Part shown: positions 1 to 13,000 of the stretch, piece by piece | How positions within the stretch are numbered: position 1 is the first letter of the stretch | Layout of the letters: every line of letters starts with the position of its first letter | Source of the DNA: Gibbula magus | Lineage: Eukaryota > Mollusca > Gastropoda > Trochida > Trochidae | Direction: 5' to 3' | Length of the DNA: 64,000 nucleotides | Assembly: GCA_936450465.1 (NCBI GenBank) | Contig: OW388292.1 | Coordinates: 8,265,756 to 8,329,755 of the forward strand | Position numbers and translations under genes: made by a program | Notes under the pieces: model-generated | What the model was told of the DNA's origin: nothing | The model's database searches: none | The model's input: the letters and a program-made list of their open reading frames with translations, nothing else

Positions 1-70
1 CAAAGATTTAAATATATTATTCTTTTATTCAAACTTATCATACACAATACTAGAATGTGTCTGTTTCCAG

Positions 71-191
71 CTAACCGAAATCCCAGCATAACCTGCCCTA
101 GTGTATCTGACGTTACGGCCGATTCCGGATCTACGTCCAAAGCAGTGTACTGGTCTTCACCGAGCGTCTGGGACGACCACTCAGGCTAGAG
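71..191 (+). CDS. Exon 1 (first seen): N-terminal half of HYR domain, with in-frame TAG
   Basis: Acceptor TTTCCAG at 64-70, donor GTGAGC at 192. Starts in phase 1, ends in phase 2. The translation has the HYR pattern: CPS motif, SDVTADSGSTS, then a Trp-containing strand and DDHSG. Codon 187-189 is TAG in the frame set by the domain, two codons before the junction with exon 2. Either this copy is broken, or it is a base error or allele. The exon opens with the same CTAAC bases as the exon at the right edge of the window. Confidence 0.75.
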
Positions 192-1056
192 GTGAGCACG
201 TGTTAAAGTTATATGTTCATTACTTTATACATATGTTTATCACATAATATACAAGAGCAAAATGTATTTTGGTGACTTGATGAAGCAGTACAATAACATT
301 ATTTAGACTCTTTTTCATGACGTCACAAAGAGACACGTTTTTAAACAACTGTGTGCTTAATACAAGTTGGTTATTTTGCGTCGTCAAATGACATTGTTAT
401 GGATATGTTTTATTTGTCTCCCACTGATAGGATGAACATTGTATATGTGAAGAAAAAACATCTATCACATAATTTAATCGTCATGTTCCTTACGTATTTA
501 CGTTCAGATGATGTCATGGGACCTTACTTTAGAGTATTGATGTTTTCATCCATCTAGATTGTCCGACACGTCATCAGACACAAGTTAGCATGGAAATGAA
601 ATGTAACCAAATACTAACTGACAAGGACACCAAAATACCAACAGTTTGTCCATATAGATATAGACGAAGGGACCCGGGGGCATTGGGCTAGATCAGTTTT
701 TGTGAAAAATAGATCCATTGAATCCGTTGTTCATCAGGACTTATGTTATCCAATGTATCTCTTAGGCAAATATTAACATATCAAATAAAAAGACATTGGC
801 CAATAACCAAATTTATAATGTATAATGTATAATTGATTATACATTAATCGATATTCATTTCAAATGTTATAGACCTTTGCATTGTTTGATAAAATTACAT
901 TTCAAAGGCTCTATTATATTAAGTTCACACAAACAACCAATCCCACACACAGAGTTTGAAGTAACCAGAAACCTCGGTTATAGGATGTCAAATGTGGACG
1001 GACGACGAACTCATAAACCCATAAATAAATGTGTCAACTAAAATAACACACCTTCG

Positions 1057-1092
<36 letters not shown>

Positions 1093-4000
1093 CTTTTGAA
1101 CAGTTCCTACGCTTATGATATACTGAGCTCTGTCTTGTTCTACACTTCACTGTCTCTGTTCCTCAGTCTTAGGCTTGTGAGTGGTCGCGGACCTGGCTCC
1201 GTGTTCCCAGAGGGGACCCACTACATCACCTACAAGGTCACAGACAGAGGCGGTCTCTCTGATGCTTGTTCTGTGTCCTTCAGAGTCTCGGGTGAGTCAA
1301 CGAAGACCGGGTCACAATGATCCAACTCTAGCAATCAACTATCAATTATCTGCAAAATTAAATAGAGGCTATTTCATTGTTTTTGCCGAATATCATTTCT
1401 ATCTCATCTCGTGGAGTGAGAAAGTGATATTTTCACGAGTGGCGCAGCCACGAGTGAAAATGTCACTTTCTCACTCCACGAGATGAGATAGAAATGATAT
1501 TCGGCAAAAACAATGAGATAGTCTATTTATTATATAACTTTAATCTGCATTAAAAACAATTAAAACGTGTCGTTGAAATGTGAGAGCAGTCTTGATATTG
1601 TCATAATCCTAACAACTCCCCGTTATACGTTCACGGTAAATGCAGTGAGAAAATAATTCGACTGAAATAAGTCGATATTTAAAACAGGACAATGTTTACA
1701 AAAATAAATCTGTTGTGAATGTTTATTTACGGTACCATCTAGTCAAGTGAAGATGCCTAAGACATTGAAAAACGCAAGTTGTGTGGTTAATTCAAACGCG
1801 AAGTGATACACAGCATACAGCGAGTGACGTTCGTTATTGTCTGTCACATACCTCTCGCCTCAACAAGTTTTTCACGAGTAAAAGAACTACTATGCAACAT
1901 ATCAACAATAAATCAAGTTCAGAGTGTTAAGGAATGTTGAATATGATATTAACACCACAAAAGGTCAACAGCCATTGACTGAACATCACAACATTGGCGT
2001 TCACCGTAAGACGTGGAAAGCAAGGGAGGTAATCACTTTACAAAGGGAGATAATTTCATTTCAAAGGGAGACAATCATAAAAAGTAATTCCGGCAACACG
2101 TTAGTCACTGCAGTGAAAATATGACTTTCTACTGATTATGCGCAAATATGGATTATATTTTGATCGTATAATCACATATTTCATTGCTAGTTATATAATA
2201 AAACGTATTGTCACACAATAAAGTTATTCGATCAATCCATAATCTCCAAGTAATAAAAGTAATTTCAGACAATAAAGTGGAAATTTCAATCATATTTCTT
2301 TATTATGATCATTAAGTAATTGTCACTTCTGATTCGTAATAGTTTCCTGTCCGTCTTTTCTCTCTCAGATTTGTCATGTTAATTAATTCATATCTCATTA
2401 TTTCGTTCTTGACGTTGTTTTGTTAGTTTTCTGAGATATTGTTGGTCATAATGTACATATTGTTTCTTTCTAGAACTATTCATTCTGTCAGTATTTATAC
2501 CGCTATTATTTATTGTATATCTATATGAACAGTTGTGAGATGCAGGTCTCTCTCCCGCCCGACCCACGGATCCATCTCCTGCACTAGAGACGACAACATC
2601 TACGGTAGACGCTGCTCCTTCTCGTGTGCTGATGGATACTGGCTGGACGGTAGTACGTCGTCTGTGTGTCAGAGCAACGGCTACAACTCGCACAGCACAC
2701 CTGTCTGTCGCAGTAGGTCGTTTACATTCTCGATATGATCACTTAATATGAGTGAAAAGATGTAGTAGGTCAGTAAATAGAAATGAATAGACGATAGCTG
2801 GTATTAAGGTGGGTTATATAGTTACTATAGTATTGATAAGCATATGCATCGCTCAATTCAAACTCTCCAACAAACCAGTAAGTGTCTGTATGCGATATAT
2901 AATCATCAGTACTCATTTACAGTTGGGTAGATTCACCAAGGGAGCAGGATACGTTTGTTAATTCTGATGCTTGATCATCTGAGGATCCATTGTCGAGGTT
3001 GTGTCAAGGTCACACGTCCTTCAATAATCACACAGTCTACTTCATACTTTTACGAACGCCTTTCCAAACCATCATAACCCCACCACCACAAGGCTCCAAT
3101 ACCTACACAGGACATTGAATAAGTTGCTGTTCTCAAATGACTTCCGGCATTGGGAGGAATATGTTCCTCAAATGAAGCACTCGTAAATGACAGCCCCACG
3201 GTTGATGTGACTGCATTCGTAAATCTCAGGCATGCTGCGACTGGTCTATCGAGAATGTGTCTTGTGCAGTTTACAATTTGTACAATAAGAACCCGAGTAT
3301 ATACTTTACTATATAAAAAGTAGGTTCAGATGTCCAAGGAAAAAGTACTCATATCGCTCCTTCAGGATTAGCTTTTAGTTTGGACACGACACGAACAAAA
3401 CATATATCGTCTTAGTACGCAGTCAGATTGACGTTTAGACTATCTATGATAAATAATATTTGATTCTAACTGTGAAGGTAACATAGTTTTAATTTTTTAA
3501 ATCATATTGAACAAAATGACATGTGAATCAAGAGTTTTCTTTTCCAAATAAAAGGCTTAATTTTCTAAAATCAGTGAATTGGGGTTACGCTTAGCATCAT
3601 AGAAGTCGTACGGTTATAACTGATATCAGTAGATTCCCCGCATTTCAAAGTTTGAAAATCTTTGATGATACATTGATGAATATTTTCTTTTTTCCCTGGC
3701 AACATCAACTTGAATCTAGAACTAATTTCCCCAGTGTGTGATATAACAGCATTCCTTTATTAGCTTCACGTATTCACGTATCACAGAATAACACACCGAT
3801 TAGCTTTGCGCTGTTGGAGGGTTCACGTATCACAACATAACACACCGATCTGGTATATGTTCCAGAGAGACAATGCGAAGACTTCACCTTGCCCGCTAAC
3901 GCCATCGGGAAGTCCTGTACTGATCGCCGCTACTACGAGAGCATGTGTACAATACAGTGCAACACCGCTGGAGGATACTCGCCGGCCGGACAGAATTTCG

Positions 4001-7000
4001 CTAAGTGTATGGCTGACACTCAGTGGAGCTTCGGCAACTGGCACTGTGACGGTAAGACTTGCTGCTTCCAACATCAGCTTAATTGCTACATGTAAATACA
4101 GACAGTGTACCCAGACACACGTGGTGCATCTACATGTACCACCGACACGCGTAGAGACACTAACTTTATGATGAGCAGACATAGTTGCAGGTGGAGACGA
4201 TGGCGAGGACACAGGCACGTGTGTAACACATTCTTTCGTATGGTTTGGTTAGTGTTTGAGCAAACATAATTCGTCTAATTAAGATTTAAGATGTGGTAAT
4301 AAACGTCAACATACACGTACCTCCACGTGCATATGCACTTGTGATTAATGTACTTAGACATACAGACAACCAAACTATGACACTGTTTATAGTCAGGACG
4401 TTGAAACTTGTACATGGCGTACATACGAACAGGAATATTTTGGGGGATTTTTGAAAATATTCCTGCTCTCATGTACCATTAGTTCAGTTTGATTATGCGT
4501 TACTATGACTTAATTAAATATATTGATTTATAAATATGACACAACACCAGGCCATTAGGCATATGATCGAGACACTAAACATTAAAATATATCCATTTAA
4601 AATATAAGAAAAATATAAGAAATAAAATAATTAAATAAATACAATAAATGAATTTAAAAAAATGACATACATACATACATACATACATACATACATACAT
4701 ACATACATACAAACTACACATGCAAGCCATACATAGAGAGAGATAGAGATTCTTTATTTCCTCCAGATGTCATTCCGAATATTTACATAATCATTCATTT
4801 GCAAAACAGGCCAAGGTAACATGAGGAAACATATGTACATAATACATGAAATCAATTGCATTAAGACATTTGAGTTACATACACACAACCATGTTGTCTC
4901 TTATGCGTGTATCACTTGACTCTTCTTCTGTATATGTCTCTGTAGACACGGAGAAGCCCAAGATCTTAAACTGCCTGGTTGGCGAGGTCAGGACGAGTCA
5001 CCTCCACTACGTCTGGCCTCTCGTCTCGGCCACAGACAACTCGGGGTCCGTCAAATTGAGTCAGGAGCGGGGTCTGCCCCCGGGGGCCAAGCTTGAGACG
5101 GGAACCCACTTGGTACGGTACGAAGCGATCGATCCCTCGGGCAACAGGGCTCCTTCCTGTGTCTTCACCGTCACCTATCAAGGTATGTATATATTATATT
5201 TACTACCAATTCAGATTATTCAGTTTCTTATAATATAATTATACGTGTCCATTACTGACAAGTATCAGTCCCTATACATTGTACATATTCACGTGCATGA
5301 CAGCACCCAGCTGTCCCCCACCGAAGGTCCCTGCAGATGATACGGAGCCCCGGTTCGAGTGCAAGGATCACAAGCTGGGATCACATTGCCAGGCCTCCTG
5401 CCCTTTGACCCGAGTAGTTGGGTCCAGATATGTCACGTGTCGCCAGACAGGGGGAGTGGTCCCGACATCAGAGTGGGTGCCAGTCGAGGGGGACTTTCCT
5501 ACATGCTACAGTAAGTTAACCTAAAAACTTCTCACATCAAGCTTTTAGAAGTCATTTGATTGGAAACATTAACAACGAAATCTGTTTTTGATTTTGGACA
5601 GATTCATGGATTTTCAAAGATTCATTAATATTTCTGAAGGGCATACTTTCAAAACGTCGTCCTAACATGTATTGTTTTCATTTCTTAATAACACTGACGA
5701 TTGTAAGCTGTTGCATTCCAACGTGACCATTATACGCAATAGTACATCAAATACACACAATTTACAGTATGTAACATAAACTAATGTTGCTGGTATTTTA
5801 CCTGTTCTGAAATAACTCTCTGAGATATCACATGTTAAGTTTTTATGTTTTAACTGATTCTACATAATACAGACGAAATGTTTCTTAAACACTGATTGCA
5901 AAAGTTTTTTTCGACATTTTATTGAATTGTATTTTTGTACACATGCTAGTGATTGACCTTTGATACTTCACATGTGCATCCATTGTGATACGACCTTTCA
6001 GTTATGTTCATATGTGTTGATCTTGTGAGCTTGACATTGGCGCAGGACTCATTTTCCCAACACTTTAAAGGATAGATGAAATGCATTTTTCTCAAGAATG
6101 ACAGATGATTACCTCTACGTATATTGTATATCGGAATCAATTGAGCATAAAATCGAGACAATATACACTTGCAATTGATAATTAAGACGATTTTAATTCA
6201 CCCATTTTAACACTATCGCAATTTGTTCCGCGAATCCTTTTGAAAATGCTCACTGAGGCGTGACTGTGATAAGCGATAGGCGGGGCGGCTAGATAGCTTC
6301 TCCGCCGGTGTCTCGTTAATTAATTAATGATAATTATCACTGCCGCTAAATGAATTTATGAGGTGTATTACATCGCCAAAAAGACATGTTTATGTAATAA
6401 TTGTGTAATTGTCATCTGCGGAATTACCTAGTTGGATATCTAAACATTCGATATATGGGAAATTTAAGTTGGTTTATTGAAGGTATCTTTGTGAAATTAA
6501 CAATCAAAATTTTGCGAATTTACGTTGAATTGTGACTATCGCTGAAAATCAAATTCCTCCACATACGTCACAGAAGTCATCCCTTCACGGGTCACACCCC
6601 CGCAGACTTTCATTCTGGTCGCCGGGGCTAAATCAGGCGGTTTTTTAAAAAGCCGTATATAAGTAATTTATGGACCGATTTCAGAAATTTAAAATCGAGC
6701 AATTGTCAAATTGACATCCCATTTTAATGAATCCGATTTGGACCATATGTCATTTCATCCATCCTTTAACTTTGGTCATTGTTGGTCGTTTGGGTTGAAT
6801 AATGATGGACCGTCCTATGTGTCCTGTAAACCATGTACCTCCAACTATGATACTGAACCTTCCTATGTGTCCTGTAAACCATGTACCTCCAACTATGATA
6901 CTGAACCGTCCTATGTGTCCTGTAAACCATGTACCTCCAACTATGATACTGAACCGTCCTATGTGTCCTGTAAACCATGTACCTCCAACTATGATACTGA

Positions 7001-10000
7001 ACCGTCCTATGTGTCCTGTAAACCATGTACCTCCAACTATGAAACTGAACCGTCCTATGTGTCCTGTAAACCATGTACCTCCAACTATGATACTGAACCG
7101 TTCTATGTGTCCTGTAAACCATGTACCTCCAGCTATGATACTGAACCGTTCTATGTGTCCTGTAAACCATGTACCTCCAACTATGATACTGAACCGTCCT
7201 ATGTGTCCTGTAAACCATGTACCTCCAACTATGATACTGAACCGTCCTATGTTTTCTGTAAACCATGTACTTCCAACTATGATGCTGAACCGTCCTATGT
7301 GTCCTGTAAACCACGTACCTCCAACTATGATACTGAACCGTTCTATGTGTCCTGTAAACCATGTACCTCCAACTATGATACTGAACCGTCCTATGTGTCC
7401 TGTAAACCATGTACCTCCAACTATGATGCTGAACCGTCCTATGTGTCCTGTAAACCATGTACCTCCAACTATGATACTGAACCGTCCTTTGTGTCCTGTA
7501 AACCATGTACCTCCAACTATGATGCTGAACCGTCCTATGTGTCCTGTAAACCATGTACCTCCAACTATGATGCTGAACCGTCCTATGTGTCCTGTAAACC
7601 ATGTACCTCCAACTATGATGCTGAACCGTCCTATGTGTCCTGTAAACCATGTACCTCCAACTATGATACTGAACCGTCCTATGTGTCCTGTAAACCATGT
7701 ACCTCCAACTATGATACTGAACCGTCCTATGTGTCCTGTAAACCATGTACCTCCAACTATGATACTGAACCGTCCTATGTGTCCTGTAAACCATGTACCT
7801 CCAACTATGATACTGAACCGTCCTATGTGTCCTGTAAACCATGTACCTCCAACTATGATACTGAACCGTCCTATGTGTCCTGTAAACCATGTACCTCCAA
7901 CTATGATACTGAACCGTCCTATGTGTCCTGTAAATCATGTACCTCCAACTATGATACTGAACCTTCCTATGTGTCCTGTAAACCATGTACCTCCAACTAT
8001 GATACTGAACCGTCCTATGTGTCCTGTAAACCATGTACCTCCAACTATGATACTGAACCGTTCTATGTGTCCTGTAAACCATGTACCTCCAACTATGATA
8101 CTGAACCGTCCTATGTGTCCTGTAAACCATGTACCTCCAACTATGATACTGAACCGTCCTATGTGTCCTGTAAACCATGTACCTCCAACTATGATACTGA
8201 ACCTTCCTATGTGTCCTGTAAACCATGTACCTCCAACTATGAAACTGAACCGTCCTATGTGTCCTGTAAACCATGTACCTCCAACTATGAAACTGAACCG
8301 TCCTATGTGTCCTGTAAACCATGTACCTCCAACTATGATACTGAACCGTCCTATGTGTCCTGTAAACCATGTACCTCCAACTATGATACTGAACCGTCCT
8401 ATGTGTCATGTAAACCATGTACCTCCAACTATGATACTGAACCGTCCTATGTGTCATGTAAACCATGTACCTCCAACTATGATACTGAACCCTCCTATGT
8501 TTGCTGTAAACCATGTACCTCCAACTATGATACTGAACCCTCCTATGTTTGCTGTAAACCATGTATCCTACTATGATGCTGAACTCCTATGTGTCCTGTA
8601 GAGACGACGTGCACCGACATTCCAGCTCCCACTAACGGAGTAGTAGCGTGTGAGAAGTTCTATGGCGGCAGCATGTGTCAGATCCACTGTAACGATGACT
8701 ACGATGTCCCCAGCAGTATGAAGGAACTCACCTTACTCACGTGCTTCAAGGGCGAGTGGACACCTGTCAAACACCCACCTGGATGTACAGGTAACGTGGC
8801 AACATTTATTTTCAACAAAATCATCATCATACTGTCCTGTTTTATTATAGCTATCTTGAAATTGGTTATGCACTCATCGAAATGAAAACAAAATATCTCT
8901 GGCCTTTCTGAGACCATAGCAATATCTGCATTATAATTTCAACACATAATTGATATCTGTGTTGTTTGCCTAGTTGCCTAATTGTTAAAAAATTTAACCA
9001 TCATAAAAACATTTGACAGACACTTCTGTCAATATTACAACAAATTCAAAGACATCCACTTAGAAACAACAAATAACAGTAGCTGCCTGGCGCACTGTTG
9101 AGACGGGAGCTACATCTGTCATAGAGATTCTGCAGTTTTATAGATACATGAAGGAACCCCAAGTAGTGGTAATCTATTCACTTGTGAAACTTGTTAGATA
9201 ATATACACGTCAGGGATTTATTATGTTATATATTTATTTGGAAATAACAATGACTGATAAATAATTTCTCTCTTGAAAGGTATGAAGGTGGTATCATTTT
9301 CCCTCATGTAAACTCGTGTAAACTCATGTAAACTCGTGTAAACTCGTGTAAACTCGTGTAAACTCGTGTAAACTCATGTAAACTCATGTAAACTCGTGTA
9401 AACTCATGTAAACTCATGTAAACTCATGTAAACTCATGTTAACTCATGTAAACTCATGTACACTCGTGTAAACTCGTGTAAACTAATGTAAACTCATGTA
9501 AACTCATGTAAACTCATGTAAACTCATGTTAACTCATGTAAACTCGTGTAAACTCATGTAAACTCGTGTAAACTCGTGTAAACTCGTGTAAACTCGTGTA
9601 AACTCATGTAAACTCATGTTAAATCATGTAAACTCGTGTAAACTCATGTAAACTCATGTAAACTCGTGTAAACTCATGTAAACTCATGTAAACTCATGTA
9701 AACTCGTGTAAACTCGTGTAAACTCATGTAAACTCATGTAAACTCGTGTAAACTCGTGTAAACTCATGTAAACTCATGTAAACTCATGTAAACTCATGTA
9801 AACTCATGTAAACTCATGTAAACGCATGTAAACTCGTGTAAACTCATGTAAACTCATGTAAACTCATGTAAACTCATGTAAACGCATGTAAACTCGTGTA
9901 AACTCATGTAAACTCATGTAAACTCGTGTAAACTCGTGTAAACTCATGTAAACTCATGTAAACTCGTGTAAACTCGTGTAAACTCATGTAAACTCATGTA

Positions 10001-13000
10001 AACTCATGTAAACTCATGTAAACTCATGTAAACGCATGTAAACTCATGTAAACGCATGTAAACTCATGTAAACGCATGTAAACTCATGTAAACTCATGTA
10101 AACTCATGTAAACTCGTGTAAACTCATGTAAACTCGTGTAAACTCGTGTAAACTCGTGTAAACTCGTGTAAACTCGTGTAAACTCATGTAAACTCATGTA
10201 AACTCATGTTAACTCATGTTAACTCATGTAAACTCATGTAAACTCGTGTAAACTCGTGTAAACTCATGTAAACTCATGTAAACTCATGTAAACTCATGTA
10301 AACTCGTGTAAACTCGTGTAAACTCATGTAAACTCCTGTAAACTCATGTAAACTCATGTAAACTCATGTAAACTCGTGTAAACTCATGTAAACTCCTGTA
10401 AACTCATGTAAACTCATGTAAACTCATGTAAACTCGTGTAAACTCATGTAAACTCGTGTAAACTCATGTAAACTCATGTAAACTCATGTAAACTAATGTA
10501 AACTCATGTAAACTCATGTAAACTCATGTAAACTCATGTTAACTCATGTAAACTCATGTAAACTCATGTAAACTCGTGTAAACTCGTGTAAACTCGTGTA
10601 AACTCGTGTAAACTCGTGTAAACTCGTGGAAACTCATGTTAACTCATGTAAACTCATGTAAACTCATGTAAACTCGTGTAAACTCGTGTAAACTCATGTA
10701 AACTCATGTAAACTCGTGTTAACTCATGTAAACTCATGTTAACTCATGTATGATATATTTGACGATTTGGGATGAATATGCAAATTGAGTGATATAATCA
10801 ATTGAAATCAGCAGATATCGCTTCTTGGCACGTATAAAAGTGAAATAAAATTACATGAAACACAATCGATGTATCGTTAATGTATGTTAACACTTGAAAA
10901 TGTACCCCTATTCCAGAGATGAGTTTCCCGGACACATACTACCTCCCGTCCAGGTCCTACTACTTCAGTGGAGACTGTTCCGATGACGGCACCCATGAAC
11001 AAATACAGAAAGCCTTTATTGAAAACTTCAAGAGGTATCTCACCATTAATAGCGTTTAACGACCAATACAAAGACGGTCATTAGTATAAGCGTACTTATT
11101 TATAATGACTTTTTTGAAAGTCGAACTAAAACAGTAATGAAGCGGTGGTTATTGGGCAGGTTTGTATCTAGGGCTAATGGAGGATATCGTATCGTTATGA
11201 GTACAGGCATGGGGTGGCATGTGAGAACAGAAAGATGATGATCATTGTCGAAGTTGGGTTCAGCAACGAATGTACGAATTAGGTTCAAAATATGCAGTTT
11301 AAGATAGGAAGTTGATAGTAAATGGAAAAATGGTGGGTGGTAATGTCTGGTTAATAAGTAGAGAAATGGAGACCATTGCTTGTTTACAGAGTGATGGGTA
11401 GTCTGTGTACCACCGAGACCTGCCAGTTCGAGAACGTGGAGGTGACCTGTGGGCGAGTGCAGGAGGTCGACTGGGGTTGGGATTATCCCTCAAGAAGACG
11501 GAGGGATGTTGATGGCGTCGCATCTCTTGATCACCGACCGCCTGTCGACCTAGAACTGTTTTCTGTGACTGAAGTTGAAGGTTATACCACGCTGTCAAGT
11601 ACTGATGGTTTGTCCGAGTCCAGCACGTCAGAAGTCGAACCTGACATTACAACATTTCCCCCATTTTCTCCTACACCCGATGAAGGCGGCTCAGGCAGTA
11701 TTGATGGATCCGGAGAACAAGACATCGAGAAACGATTCCGAACGACTATCAAATTCGATTTCACCATCAAGAACGTATCCAAGTAAGTGGACATGGATTT
11801 ATTACATGTGTCTGCCAGGTAATGGATCTTGATAATATCAGTATATAACTTATGTTTTTACTTTTTAGTATGATTGGCGAAAATTTACTTTGACCCTTTC
11901 ATAACGTTAAAATCATATATTATTTTACACTAGGTACATGTGACATACACGTGTTGTCTCAATGGGCATATATTATATCGTAAACGCGAGTTTAAGCGCA
12001 ATATCGAAGTGCAGTATTGTTATTGTTTCACTTTACTGAAATCTATCCTTCACAATATAATGATAACAGTTGCATTACATCCTCTGGTTTCTTTGCGCAG
12101 GGTCATGTCAGACGCCTTTGTTGTGGATCTGTTCAACCAGATTACAAATAGCACAGCGGTAGTATTGAATGGAACGGATGAGGTTGACTTTCATACATCC
12201 ACAGCCGGGGACGTCTCGTTTGTGTGTGGACCAGGAAAGACCTTGTCAAACGCTTCAACGACCTTATGCGGTGCGTGCATTTGGTCCTATATCATTTAAA
12301 GAGCCATTGTTAGTCATGCTGTGTCAAACGTTATAAATGGTGCTAAATGGAAGTACTGACTGTTGTTGAAAATTATCAATTGTATGGTAACGCATACAGT
12401 ATAGTGACAATATGTAGGTAAAGGTCGCGATTTATGATCGAAAATCGGACAATGACGCGCGTCAAAACAGAAAAAAAGAAAGATGTGGGTTGACAATGTA
12501 TAATGTGTCATGTAAGTACTGTGCTTATATACACCTTGTCATGAATATCGCACCACCAACTCTTGATTAGTAAGTAAAACTAGATCTCAAACAATTGTTT
12601 AGATGGTCTCATGTGAAGGTTCAGTTGCCTCACAAGACCGACTTAGGGCACTAATTGAAGATTTAATTCTATCAAACGAAAGTCCATTAATATCAGTTGA
12701 AAAATAAAATGAATAAGTATGGCTGCTGAGGTCTTTACAACAACAAAAAAACAAAAGATAATTCACATTACAGATTTTTAAACACACTATCAAGGTCCAT
12801 AGTGACTGGTAAACTCAATATCTGGTGTAACCACCTCGCACTCGGAGAACATTTTCCACACGTCGTCTCATGCTAGCCACCAGACGTCTGAATGTTACTA
12901 AGTCTGGGTCAACTCCTGAAGGGTTTGCACTTGACGATGCCTTGCTCTAACTCTTTGTCCCAAAATGTCCCACAAATGATCAATAGGATTCATGTCTGGG

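Noticed and set aside
6711..8601. ORFs of about 600 codons on both strands
   Set aside because: They are products of a 48-bp tandem array in an intron; the same bases are open in three frames and no start, domain or splice context supports a protein.
6812..10750. Regular repeats resembling a CRISPR array
   Set aside because: Units are contiguous without spacers and the DNA is from an animal nuclear genome; these are minisatellites.
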